Positions 15,728 to 23,629 of a DNA stretch of 33,932 nucleotides are shown here, in pieces. Within the stretch, counting starts at the first letter, position 1, and each line of letters opens with the position of its first letter. A model generated the notes under the pieces. It worked only from the letters and a program-made list of their open reading frames with translations. It searched no databases and was not told where the DNA came from. Position numbers and translations under genes: made by a program. The stretch spans positions 1 through 33,932 of the forward strand of contig MHBG01000106.1 in NCBI GenBank assembly GCA_001804785.1. The letters run 5' to 3'. The DNA is from Lentisphaerae bacterium GWF2_45_14. GTDB lineage: Bacteria; Verrucomicrobiota; Lentisphaeria; Victivallales; GWF2-45-14.

Positions 15728-16342
15728 CTATGTCTCAATGATTTCGCGGCGGATAGCTCTGAAGAGCTGGAGTGGGGGCGCAAAGACAAATGCGTAACGC
15801 CCGAATGAGATTACCGAATTGACTTGGAGTTGGATTTTCATCTGAGAGGTGACTGGGCGGCCGTTGACTTTTGTTCCGTTCGTCGAGTTTGAGTCCAAAA
15901 TGAAGTACATATTTCGGAAAAGGATGATTTCGGCGTGATGCTTGGATATCACATAGTCGGCTATTATTATGTCATTGTCCTGGGATCTGCCGATTTTGAA
16001 CACATTTTCCTCATCTTCGGGAGCGAAACGCCTCTTCCTGAGCATGTAAATAGCGTGTGTTATTGAGGGCGAGGCTTCCTCATCGTTTTCTGAGATATCC
16101 ATTGCCTGCCGGGTCTGCTTGTTTTCCAGATGATTATCCGTTTCAGTGTTAGTAAAACGGATTGTACTTGTTGAGCTTGACGCACCGGCTTTTTTTCTTA
16201 GTTCGCCGTCATAGAGTTCTTTCCCGACAAGGAACGGATGTCTTGCCTGCTCGGTAAATTCCGAAAGCGAAATCTGACCCAGCATGGCTTTGAGCCCGTC
16301 ATATGGTATTCTTCCCTTAGGATCGACTAGTTCGGATAGCAT
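15728..16342 (-). CDS. FHA-domain protein
   Basis: A 204-residue soluble protein. The C-terminal part (about 115-190) is a forkhead-associated domain that binds phosphothreonine peptides: FKIGRS (G118-R119), ISKHHAEI (S133, H136) and SNSTNGTKVNG (N155-G156) are the expected binding residues. Residues 50-95 are polar and probably disordered. The N-terminal ~50 residues form a small unrecognised domain. No Ser/Thr kinase gene is in the window. The link to the LD-carboxypeptidase downstream suggests a cell-envelope role, but that is only inference. Confidence 0.9.
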   Translation of the reverse strand: MLSELVDPKGRIPYDGLKAMLGQISLSEFTEQARHPFLVGKELYDGELRKKAGASSSTSTIRFTNTETDNHLENKQTRQAMDISENDEEASPSITHAIYMLRKRRFAPEDEENVFKIGRSQDNDIIIADYVISKHHAEIILFRNMYFILDSNSTNGTKVNGRPVTSQMKIQLQVNSVISFGRYAFVFAPPLQLFRAIRREIIET

Positions 16343-16374
16343 AATGAACGCCTTTCAAAAAACCCCCTATTGTA

Positions 16375-16404
16375 AATCTACATTGCATTGTCCTGATATG
16401 TCAA
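16375..16404 (-). promoter_or_regulatory. Promoter of the FHA / LD-carboxypeptidase unit
   Basis: On the minus strand a consensus TTGACA (16399-16404) is followed after 18 bases by TAGATT (16375-16380). It lies between the ruvC stop and the FHA start, showing that this unit is separate from yebC-ruvC. Confidence 0.55.
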
Positions 16405-16435
16405 GCATTATTTCGAAACTGTAAACGATTTTATT

Positions 16436-16945
16436 TCAAACCGGCTTGGGAAGAAGGAAGGAAAGTTCCGGTCTTGATGCTGCGTTTGCATGGCATATGG
16501 CCAGTGCCAGTGCGTCCGTGGAGTCAAGCGGGATATCGGTTATGTTTATGTTAAAAAGGGCTGCCGCCATCGACGCCACTTGTTCTTTTGACGCTCCGCC
16601 GAAGCCGACGGCGGCCTTTTTGGCGGTTTTCGGAGAATATGCGTAAACGGGTATATGTTTTTCCGCCAGTGCCGCGATAGCCGCTCCGCGCGCCAGGCTG
16701 AGTATCATCGCTGTTTTCACGTTACGCCCTGAAAAGGCGTCCTCGATAGAGACGACATCTGGCTTGAATGTTTCGGCAAGTTGCCTTATTCCGCATGAGA
16801 GACGTCTAAGGCACTCGCTGTGAGGCATGGACTGTGTGTTCTTGATGACTCCGCAGTCGAGTATCGACATTTTATTTACGGACTGGACATCGATTACGCC
16901 ATAGCCTGTGCAGCGGATTGCCGTATCGATGCCCATTATTATCAT
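16436..16945 (-). CDS. ruvC: Crossover junction endodeoxyribonuclease RuvC
   Basis: Holliday-junction resolvase of recombinational repair, 169 residues. Seen: the four acidic catalytic residues D7 (MGIDTAI), E68 (VSIEDAF), D141 and D144 (LDSTDALALAICH), and the FSGRN and GGASKEQV segments. The reading frame extends 29 codons upstream, but the ATG at 16945 is chosen because it places D7 at the family position and has aaagg seven bases upstream; the longer form would run into yebC. It follows yebC by 17 bases, the common yebC-ruvC arrangement. No ruvA or ruvB is present here. Confidence 0.95.
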   Translation of the reverse strand: MIIMGIDTAIRCTGYGVIDVQSVNKMSILDCGVIKNTQSMPHSECLRRLSCGIRQLAETFKPDVVSIEDAFSGRNVKTAMILSLARGAAIAALAEKHIPVYAYSPKTAKKAAVGFGGASKEQVASMAAALFNINITDIPLDSTDALALAICHANAASRPELSFLLPKPV

Positions 16946-16962
16946 TAGAGAGCCTTTATTGT

Positions 16963-17712
16963 CTAGGAAATAGAATTGAGTATGTCGGCATCTATTTCGT
17001 GATTCGAATACACCGCCTGTGCGTCGTCGCAATCTTCGAGCGCGTCAACGAGCTTCTGTATTTTTTTTGCCAGTTCGGGGTCTTTTATTTCGATGGTATC
17101 CTGTGGTACCTGGACGATTCCTGCGTCTTCGGTTTTTATACCTTTATCTTCGAGTGCTTTCGCCAGGTCGCCGAACCTGTCTGGTGCACCTGAGATTTCG
17201 GCCATGCCTTCTTCGGCCTGGATATCGTCGGCGCCTGCGTCGAGGACAATGTCCATGAGCTTTTCTTCGTCGGCGTATTCGCCGGAGATGACGAAACGCG
17301 CCTTTCTGTTGAACATCCACATGACGGCGCCAGAGCCGGCCATGTTACCGTTGTTTCTGTCAAATAGCATTCTTATTTCGCCAGCGGTTCTGTTACGGTT
17401 GTCGGTCAGGCATTCGACGAGGAGCGCTGTTCCGCCCGGGCCGTAGCCCTCGTATGTAATTTCCTCGAAGTTGGCTCCTGTGAGTTCGCCGGTTCCTTTT
17501 TTGATGGCCCTGTCGATATTTTCCCTGGGCATGTTTCCGGCACGTGCGGCGGCCAACACTGTGCGGAGTCTGGCGTTATCGGCTGGATTTCCGCCGCCAG
17601 TTCTTGCGGCCACCATTATTTCCTTGGCAAATCTTGAAAATATTTTGCCTTTTTTCTTATCAGTTGCTTCTTTTTTATGCTTTATATTGGCCCATTTACT
17701 GTGTCCTGACAT
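16963..17712 (-). CDS. yebC: YebC/PmpR-family protein (transcription or translation factor)
   Basis: A 249-residue member of the YebC family (TACO1-like). These proteins have been described as transcription regulators and, more recently, as ribosome-associated factors helping translation of proline stretches; which applies here is unknown. Seen: the family start SGHSKWANIKHKKEATDKKKG, the ARAGNMPRENIDRAIKKG block, YEGYGPGGTALLVE and TDNRNRT. Full length, no anomalies. First gene of a yebC-ruvC operon. Confidence 0.96.
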   Translation of the reverse strand: MSGHSKWANIKHKKEATDKKKGKIFSRFAKEIMVAARTGGGNPADNARLRTVLAAARAGNMPRENIDRAIKKGTGELTGANFEEITYEGYGPGGTALLVECLTDNRNRTAGEIRMLFDRNNGNMAGSGAVMWMFNRKARFVISGEYADEEKLMDIVLDAGADDIQAEEGMAEISGAPDRFGDLAKALEDKGIKTEDAGIVQVPQDTIEIKDPELAKKIQKLVDALEDCDDAQAVYSNHEIDADILNSIS

Positions 17713-17766
17713 GGCTTTAGAACCTTTCTGTTTATCTTTATCAAGTTTGCAGTCAAGGAAACTACA

Positions 17767-17794
17767 AAAATAGCTTTGAATTTAAGTATTTCAA
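17767..17794 (-). promoter_or_regulatory. Possible promoter of yebC-ruvC
   Basis: Minus-strand TTGAAA (17789-17794) and TATTTT (17767-17772) are 16 bases apart, about 55 bases before the yebC ATG. Moderate match. The other half of this 228-base interval, toward 17940, has no clear promoter or ribosome site for the plus-strand gene. Confidence 0.35.
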
Positions 17795-17940
17795 AAAGCG
17801 GAAGCTAAAGTTTTGCAACATTTTTAATAACATTGTAATATTGTCTTTTTTTGTCAGGTATTTGTAGCAGGATACTTGAAAATATGCTTGATTGTTATAG
17901 ATTCATCTTTTACATTTAACATTCAAACGAAGTATTTGCG

Positions 17941-18987
17941 ATGAAAATTCCCTCTCTCAAAATAAGAAATCTAGAAAGCCGGTTTCCGGTGATTCAGGCA
18001 GGCATGGGCGTTCGCGTCGGCAATGCCGAACTTGCGGCGGCAACTGTTAATTCCGGCGGCTTCGGGACGATAGCCAGTGTCGGCCTTGGCGATATAGAGA
18101 AATCCAAGACCGACTTCGTCAACGAGTCGAACCGCTTTCTTATAAGCGAAATCAGGAAGGCGAAAGAACTCTGCGGCGGCAAAAAACCTGTGGGCGTAAA
18201 CGTCATGGTGGCTCTCTCCAACTACGAAGAGATTGTAAGGACCAGCGTAGCCGAAAAAATCGATTTCATTATTTCAGGAGCAGGTCTTCCTATACCGCTT
18301 CCTGAATATGTCGCCGACGCCGACGTCGCGCTGATTCCAGTCATTTCCAGCGGACGCGCTCTGGAAGTGGTAGTGAGGGCTTGGATAAGAAAATATAATC
18401 GCAAGCCGGACGCAATTATCGTAGAGGGCCCCAGGTGCGGCGGACATCTCGGTTTTTCGAATGAGATGCTTGACGATATGGAAAGCTATTCTCTCGACAA
18501 ACTCCTCCCGGAAGTCAAAGAGGTGCTTAAGACCTACGACTGCAATGTCCCTGTCCTTGCAGCCGGTGAAATAGCGTCAAGGGCGGATATCGAAAAAATG
18601 CTCTCTCTCGGATATGACGGCGTGCAAATGGGGACTTTTTTCATAACTGCCGAAGAAGCAGGGTTGGACGTTAAAAGCAAGGAATTTTATATAAAGTCGA
18701 CAGACGATGACGTTGTCGTCATAAGAAGCCCTGTCGGACTTCCTGTCAGGGTATTGAAGTCGCCTCTTGTTGAAAGAGTTCTTAAGGGTGAACGCGAACG
18801 TTTTTCCTGCCCCTATCGCTGCCTCAGGACATGCAATCCCAAGAAGGCACCGTTCTGCATAGCAAAGGCGCTTCTTGCCACTTGGAGCGGAGATACTGAA
18901 AACTCACTTTTTATGACAGGGTGCAATGTCGATGCCCTGAAGAAAATAATGCCGATTCAGGACTTCTTCGATACTCTTAAAGACTGA
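17941..18987 (+). CDS. Nitronate monooxygenase / FabK-like FMN protein
   Basis: A 348-residue TIM-barrel flavoprotein of the NMO (2-nitropropane dioxygenase) superfamily, which includes nitronate oxidases and the FabK enoyl-ACP reductase. Seen: VIQAGMGVRVGNAELAAA at the N-terminus, GVNVMVAL, the central EGPRCGGHLGF with H169, VLAAGEI and GVQMGTFF for FMN phosphate binding. Near the C-terminus a cysteine cluster (FSCPYRCLRTCNPKKAPFC) is present. No fatty-acid genes flank it, so FabK is not favoured. A good ribosome site is lacking before the ATG. pepF starts 13 bases after its stop. Confidence 0.86.
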   Translation: MKIPSLKIRNLESRFPVIQAGMGVRVGNAELAAATVNSGGFGTIASVGLGDIEKSKTDFVNESNRFLISEIRKAKELCGGKKPVGVNVMVALSNYEEIVRTSVAEKIDFIISGAGLPIPLPEYVADADVALIPVISSGRALEVVVRAWIRKYNRKPDAIIVEGPRCGGHLGFSNEMLDDMESYSLDKLLPEVKEVLKTYDCNVPVLAAGEIASRADIEKMLSLGYDGVQMGTFFITAEEAGLDVKSKEFYIKSTDDDVVVIRSPVGLPVRVLKSPLVERVLKGERERFSCPYRCLRTCNPKKAPFCIAKALLATWSGDTENSLFMTGCNVDALKKIMPIQDFFDTLKD

Positions 18988-19000
18988 AGGATGTCTGCGC

Positions 19001-20803
19001 ATGCATAAAATCCAAGAAAGAAAAGATATTCCCAACGATATGAAATGGGATCTCTCCGTCCTTTATCGTTCCAATGATGAATGGATGGCCGATTTCGGAA
19101 AGCTTGACGGACTTCTCAATGAATTCTTAGCCTTTAAGGGAAAGCTCGGCGAATCCGCGACGCTTCTTTTTGACGCTCTTAAAAAGGACGATGAACTTGA
19201 CCGTCTTTCCGAAAAAATTTATACTTACGCGCATCTTAAATCGGATGAAGATACCGGCAATTCCAGAAATCTCGCCCGCATTGAGCGGGTCGAATCCAAG
19301 CTTTCCGAAATAGAAGGCGAAATATCTTGGTTCGAGCCGGAACTCGTCGCTCTGCCGGAAGAGGTCTTCGATAAATATCTCGCGGCTCCGGAGCTTGCCT
19401 TTTACAAGCGTACCCTCGAGGATGTCAAAAGGACAAAGTCTCACACTCTTTCTGCGCCGGAGGAAAGGGTACTCGGCGTTTTGTCCGACACGCTTTCAAC
19501 CCCGTACAAAACATTTTCCCTCTTCAGCAATGCCGACTTGAAGTTTCCTGTTCTCAAAGACTCGGCGGGCGAAAAGAAAGAGCTGACCCACGGCAATTAT
19601 ATAAAGTTTCTCGAGGAACCTGACCGCAAAGTTAGAAAATCAGCGTTTTCCGCCATGTACGATACCTATGAAAAATACAGGAATACGCTCGCGGCAACGC
19701 TTTCCGGTACCGTGAAATCTCATGCAGTAAATGCGAAACTTAGAAAATTTCCCTCCGCTCTGGCCGCCTCGCTGGACGGAGACAATATTCCCCTGGATGT
19801 GTATGACAATCTGATCAAAACCGTAAGGTCAAAGCTCCCCGCGCTCTTCGATTATTTCGAGCTCAGGGCTAGATCTCTGGGACTTAAGAAACTTGATATG
19901 TTCGACATGTATAACCCGCTCGTTCCTGAAAGCAACCTCGAGATTTCCTGGGCCGATGCATGTAAATGGGTGTTTGAAGCCTGTAAACCCATGGGGGATG
20001 AATACTGCTCTGTTCTCAGAACCGCCTTTAAGTCAAGATGGATAGACGTGATGGAGAATAAAGGCAAAAAGTCAGGCGCCTACTCCAGCGGTTGCTATGA
20101 TTCGTTTCCCTATGTCCTCATGAACTATAACGGCACACTGAACAGCGTATTTACTCTTGCGCACGAACTGGGGCATTCAATGCACTCCTGGTACTCAAAT
20201 CACCATCAGGATTTCCATTATGCCGACTACAGTATTTTTGTTGCGGAAGTCGCCTCTACCACAAACGAGATGCTTCTCTACGAATACCTGCTGAAGAAAA
20301 ATAAAGATAAGTCATTCAGAAACTACCTTATGAACCATCTTGCCGATGAGATTCGAGGCACCGTCTACAGGCAGACCATGTTTGCGGAATTCGAAAAGCT
20401 TATCCACGAAAAGACCGAAGCCTCGGAGCCGCTTACCGCCGATGTTCTCTGCGAGAATTATCTGAAATTGCATTCTGAATATCACGGCGGCTTCGTCAAG
20501 GCTGACAAGCGTGTTGCCATGGAATGGGCCAGGATTCCGCACTTCTACTACGATTTCTATGTCTATAAGTATGCGACAGGCTTCTCCGCCGCCGCGGCTT
20601 TTTCAAAAAGTATCATCGGAGGAAGTGCGGAAAAGCTTCATGCCTACCTAGGTTTCCTCAAGGCCGGCGATTCCATGGATTCCCTCGATGTTCTTCGCCA
20701 CGCCGGGGTCGATCTCTCAAAGCCGGCGCCAGTCAAGGCAGCTCTCGACAAATTTGCCGAAACAGTTGAACAACTTTCGGAAGGTCTTTCCATTGCCAGG
20801 TGA
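19001..20803 (+). CDS. pepF: Oligoendopeptidase F (M3B zinc peptidase)
   Basis: Cytoplasmic zinc metallopeptidase that cleaves short peptides, 600 residues as usual. Seen: the zinc motif H388-E389-x-x-H392 in AHELGHSMHSW, the third ligand E416 28 residues later (EVASTTNE), the N-terminal PepF-type helical half (WDLSVLY, ERVESKLSEIEGE), and the conserved late IPHFYYDFYVYKYATG. aagga lies nine bases before the ATG. It probably shares a transcript with the NMO-like gene upstream and the two small genes downstream, the first of which starts five bases after its stop. Confidence 0.95.
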   Translation: MHKIQERKDIPNDMKWDLSVLYRSNDEWMADFGKLDGLLNEFLAFKGKLGESATLLFDALKKDDELDRLSEKIYTYAHLKSDEDTGNSRNLARIERVESKLSEIEGEISWFEPELVALPEEVFDKYLAAPELAFYKRTLEDVKRTKSHTLSAPEERVLGVLSDTLSTPYKTFSLFSNADLKFPVLKDSAGEKKELTHGNYIKFLEEPDRKVRKSAFSAMYDTYEKYRNTLAATLSGTVKSHAVNAKLRKFPSALAASLDGDNIPLDVYDNLIKTVRSKLPALFDYFELRARSLGLKKLDMFDMYNPLVPESNLEISWADACKWVFEACKPMGDEYCSVLRTAFKSRWIDVMENKGKKSGAYSSGCYDSFPYVLMNYNGTLNSVFTLAHELGHSMHSWYSNHHQDFHYADYSIFVAEVASTTNEMLLYEYLLKKNKDKSFRNYLMNHLADEIRGTVYRQTMFAEFEKLIHEKTEASEPLTADVLCENYLKLHSEYHGGFVKADKRVAMEWARIPHFYYDFYVYKYATGFSAAAAFSKSIIGGSAEKLHAYLGFLKAGDSMDSLDVLRHAGVDLSKPAPVKAALDKFAETVEQLSEGLSIAR

Positions 20804-20807
20804 AGCG

Positions 20808-21179
20808 TTGACAATTTCCAGCGGGGATTCAACTGTTATCGAAAACGGCTCAATTGTCTGTCGCTCCTCTGTTCCACTTTATTTTATCTTTGAAGAGGTA
20901 TCTCCACCGCCCCAGTTTCGCTTTATTATCAATGTGGTTGACGACATTAAGTGTGCATCGAAAACCGAGTTGCGGAAGGCTTCCGGCGGCATTCTTCAGA
21001 TAACTTTTTTGAATTTTCCAGCCGGTGCCGTGGACAATGCGAATCCTGAGCCGCTCTGTCTCGGAAATATCAACGGGAAAACGCTTTTCCTTTCTTACCG
21101 AATAGATTCGCTCGGCGGTGCCGAGCCTTATATATTTCATTACACATGGTATCTGGAGGAGGCTACAGATGAAGATTAA
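20808..21179 (+). CDS. Small beta-rich protein, first of two tandem paralogues (DUF6864-like)
   Basis: A protein of 123 residues, unknown function, predicted mostly beta-strand and soluble. It aligns along its whole length with the next gene: SGDSTVIENGSIV against CGESDVIATGSVI, NINGKTLFLSYRI against EINERKLSLSLRV, and the shared ending HYTW-L. The pattern recalls what I know as DUF6864; that name is from memory and not checked. Start: no ATG fits; TTG at 20808 is chosen because it aligns with the Met of the paralogue and has aggtga (the pepF stop region) upstream. TTG 20793 is an alternative. Confidence 0.65.
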   Translation: MTISSGDSTVIENGSIVCRSSVPLYFIFEEVSPPPQFRFIINVVDDIKCASKTELRKASGGILQITFLNFPAGAVDNANPEPLCLGNINGKTLFLSYRIDSLGGAEPYIFHYTWYLEEATDED

Positions 21180-21528
21180 ATGCGGCGAATCGGACGTTAT
21201 TGCCACAGGGTCAGTGATAGCTTATAAGGACAATCCCCTTGAAATGCGTTTTTCCATAGAAGGCTCAGATTGTTTTTTTAGAATATTTTTTAAGGATGAT
21301 GATACCAATAAGTCCCCCCGCATAGATTTAAAGAATATTTCGACATCCGGGACGGATATTTTTATAGTGAACTCATTTACAGCCTTCGGAACCGGTTCCC
21401 CTGTTCCAATTGAATTGGGCGAGATAAATGAAAGAAAACTAAGTCTTTCCCTCAGAGTATATTCCATAAGCTCGTCGAATGAGAAGCTCCTGCATTATAC
21501 CTGGCTTTTGTCGCCCGCTTCAGAATAA
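21169..21528 (+). CDS. Small beta-rich protein, second tandem paralogue (DUF6864-like)
   Basis: A protein of 119 residues, paralogous to the gene before it, whose stop it overlaps by 11 bases. The strong ribosome site ggaggagg six bases upstream fixes the ATG at 21169. Seen: no signal peptide or membrane segment; alternating strands with FFRIFFKDDD, PVPIELGEINE and an ending LHYTWLL. Function unknown. Side-by-side diverged copies suggest a hetero-complex or a binding pair. The last 34 bases overlap the convergent glycosyltransferase gene. Confidence 0.75.
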   Translation: MKIKCGESDVIATGSVIAYKDNPLEMRFSIEGSDCFFRIFFKDDDTNKSPRIDLKNISTSGTDIFIVNSFTAFGTGSPVPIELGEINERKLSLSLRVYSISSSNEKLLHYTWLLSPASE

Positions 21529-23135
21529 TCACACCATGCTGTTTTTATTGCCTCTTCAAATCTACGGGTAAACCCGACGGCATCGCAGAGCGAGGATGAT
21601 GCCATTATCTTTCTTAGATTTTGCCTAAGGCCCCGGAGCACTTCAGTATTGAGGGCCGCGGCACGTGCCGCGACAATATATGAAGACTTACTTTCAGCTA
21701 TAAAAGATTCAAGTCCAAGCCGTTTCAGGATTGAAAGTCCTACACGTCCGGTATGTCTTTCCCCTGCGAGTGTAAGGACTGGTACTCCCATCCAAAGCGC
21801 CTCGCATGTGGTCGTGACACCATTGTATGGAAATGTGTCGAGAGCCAGGTCAACACGGGAATATGCCTTAAGATGTTCATAAAGAGTTCCTGTCAGCCCT
21901 GAGAATATTATTCTGTCTTCCTGGATTCCCTCTTTTTCGAAAGACTCTGATAAGTATTTGGTTACTGCAGGATCGTTAAGGCCGTTGGCCTTCAGGAAAA
22001 GCTTTGATCCTGAGACACTTTTAAGGATGCGCGCCCACATCTGGATGATTCCGGGGGTTATTTTCTGAAGGCCGTTGAATGAGCCGAATGTGAAAAACGA
22101 GTTCTCGATGCACGGCATTTCGGTTACGTCCGGCGCATCGGCGGGCGGCGCATAGACCTGAAAGCCCCCCGGAATCCTGAGAAGTTTTTCTGAATGAAAA
22201 GACTCCTGGCCCGGCAGGTCGGCCAATTCGTCGGTAATCCGCCAGTCCATTTCGGAAAGCCCCGTGGTGGTGGGGGAACCCAGCCACGTAATCTGAAGAG
22301 GGGCCGGCTTCATGGCGAAAAGCCTCATTCTCATGGCCGTATGCCCTGAAAGGTCTACAAGTATATCAATACCATCTTTTTTTATCAATTCGTCTGCCTC
22401 TTCGTCACGCAGGTATGTGGTATCGCGCCAGTTGCCTAATCCCTTAATCCTCGACGTGATATCGTCGTATTCCTTCGTGTCTGAGTAAAGAAAAATTTCG
22501 AATTCGTCCCGATTGAGCAGAGAGAGGACAGGTTCGAAGAAAAACGCTACCGAATGACGTTTGAAATCAGCCGATACGAAACCGAGTTTAAGTTTTTGTT
22601 TTGAAAAAAATGGTTTCTCGTGATGGTGTTTTTTTACCGAAAGTCCGATGCGCCTGCCGGCTTCAGCGTGCGCTTTGTAAAGGTCTGAGGATGAAATGTT
22701 TTCGACATAATTCATTGTGAGAAGATTGTTGGATATAAGTCGTAGGTTGTTTGGCGAGATATCCAATGCCTTTTTGAATTCCTCCAGCGCCTCAGCCGCC
22801 TTCCCGGCAGCTGTCAGGATATTTCCCATAGCCTCATGCAGTTCGCTGACGGAGTTCTCTGATGCCAAAGCCGATGAGACAAGAGAAAATGCTTCCGCTA
22901 TGCGGCCTGTTGATTTGCAGATAGACGCGAGATTTATGATGGACGGCAGATGTCCGGGATTTTCCTCAAGTGCAGCCCGATACATGAATTCGGCCTCGCG
23001 GCGGGATGATTTTTTTTCGAGGATAAGCGCGGCCCTGAAAAAAAAATCATGCCCTTTTAATGTGTTGGCATCCCCGAAGATCTCAGGCGTACCTGAAAGC
23101 TCAGAAGCCTTTTCTATTAATGAAGTTATGTTCAT
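21495..23135 (-). CDS. TPR-containing GT41 glycosyltransferase (OGT/SPINDLY-like)
   Basis: A 546-residue protein with about three to four TPRs (roughly 45-135) followed by a GT41 catalytic region, the family of eukaryotic O-GlcNAc transferase and SPINDLY. Seen: KLGFVSADFKRHSVAFF with the equivalent catalytic-region His at 194, DILVDLSGHT, LQITWLGSPTTTGLSEMDW, FNGLQKITP with K358 in the place of the UDP-binding lysine, and DTFPYNGVTTTCEALWMGVPV. It should add a sugar to a protein Ser/Thr or another acceptor; donor and target are unknown. Start: ATG 23135 lies only four bases after the T-run of a terminator and has no ribosome site, so expression may be unusual or the true start may be internal. 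Confidence 0.87.
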   Translation of the reverse strand: MNITSLIEKASELSGTPEIFGDANTLKGHDFFFRAALILEKKSSRREAEFMYRAALEENPGHLPSIINLASICKSTGRIAEAFSLVSSALASENSVSELHEAMGNILTAAGKAAEALEEFKKALDISPNNLRLISNNLLTMNYVENISSSDLYKAHAEAGRRIGLSVKKHHHEKPFFSKQKLKLGFVSADFKRHSVAFFFEPVLSLLNRDEFEIFLYSDTKEYDDITSRIKGLGNWRDTTYLRDEEADELIKKDGIDILVDLSGHTAMRMRLFAMKPAPLQITWLGSPTTTGLSEMDWRITDELADLPGQESFHSEKLLRIPGGFQVYAPPADAPDVTEMPCIENSFFTFGSFNGLQKITPGIIQMWARILKSVSGSKLFLKANGLNDPAVTKYLSESFEKEGIQEDRIIFSGLTGTLYEHLKAYSRVDLALDTFPYNGVTTTCEALWMGVPVLTLAGERHTGRVGLSILKRLGLESFIAESKSSYIVAARAAALNTEVLRGLRQNLRKIMASSSLCDAVGFTRRFEEAIKTAWCDYSEAGDKSQV

Positions 23136-23139
23136 ATAC

Positions 23140-23168
23140 AAAAAAAAAGCCCCGTCAGGCGACGGGGC
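23140..23168 (-). terminator. Strong intrinsic terminator of the small basic gene
   Basis: GCCCCGTC pairs perfectly with GACGGGGC around a four-base loop (23149-23168); on the minus strand nine T follow (23140-23148). On the plus strand it would be weaker (C then five T). It ends the transcript of the 66-residue gene 14 bases after its stop. Confidence 0.92.
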
Positions 23169-23182
23169 CTTTTTAAACTTGA

Positions 23183-23383
23183 TTATTTACTTACCGGGCA
23201 GGAGAGTTTGTCAAAAGTGGCTTTGTTGACAAATTTGGTGAGGTTCGTCCCGTCATTGTCTTTCGCCCTTACAGCATAGCGTTCCTGTGTCCCCTTGGAT
23301 GTTTTTCTCTTGTACACAACTTTTGTGCACTTGTTTTCGGGGACGTCGACTGACTCACGCTTTTTGACGTTGTAGAACTTCAT
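23183..23383 (-). CDS. Small basic protein, unknown function
   Basis: A 66-residue, strongly basic protein (MKFYNVKKRESVDVPENK...) that I cannot place in a family. It has two cysteines (C19, C62) and alternating strand-like patterns (KVVYKRKT, ERYAVRAKD), and no signal or membrane segment. The ATG at 23383 has a very good ribosome site (gaggag, eight bases upstream). It has its own near-consensus promoter and a strong terminator, so it is a monocistronic, probably abundant product. Size and charge resemble ribosomal or nucleic-acid-binding proteins; that is inference. Confidence 0.75.
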   Translation of the reverse strand: MKFYNVKKRESVDVPENKCTKVVYKRKTSKGTQERYAVRAKDNDGTNLTKFVNKATFDKLSCPVSK

Positions 23384-23452
23384 GCCTCTACTCCTCTCGA
23401 TTTTTTGTTTTTCTATAAGATTTTTAACCTTGACAGGTCCCATCTCGTGCTG

Positions 23453-23482
23453 ATTATATATCATTTCAACAACTAAAATCAA
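23453..23482 (-). promoter_or_regulatory. Promoter of the small basic gene
   Basis: On the minus strand TTGATT (23477-23482) and a perfect TATAAT (23453-23458) are 18 bases apart. The leader is about 65 bases to the ATG at 23383. Confidence 0.6.
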
Positions 23483-23629
23483 ATGGAAATAATTAATTTC
23501 CCCTAAAATTAAGAGAAAAAATGTACTTGAGCTGTTTTTTTGAGAGTTTTTGAGTCAAAAAACTTGTAAAGAGAGGAAATATAAACGAAAATTATTGGGC
23601 TTAAATTAAACAGGGAAAGAAGGGAAGCG

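Noticed and set aside
16946-17032. 29-codon N-terminal extension of RuvC
   Set aside because: It overlaps the end of yebC, has no ribosome site, and would move the catalytic Asp away from the conserved position 7.
23384-23482. 33-codon N-terminal extension of the small basic protein
   Set aside because: It would start at the -35 box of the gene's own promoter; the internal ATG has a much better ribosome site.
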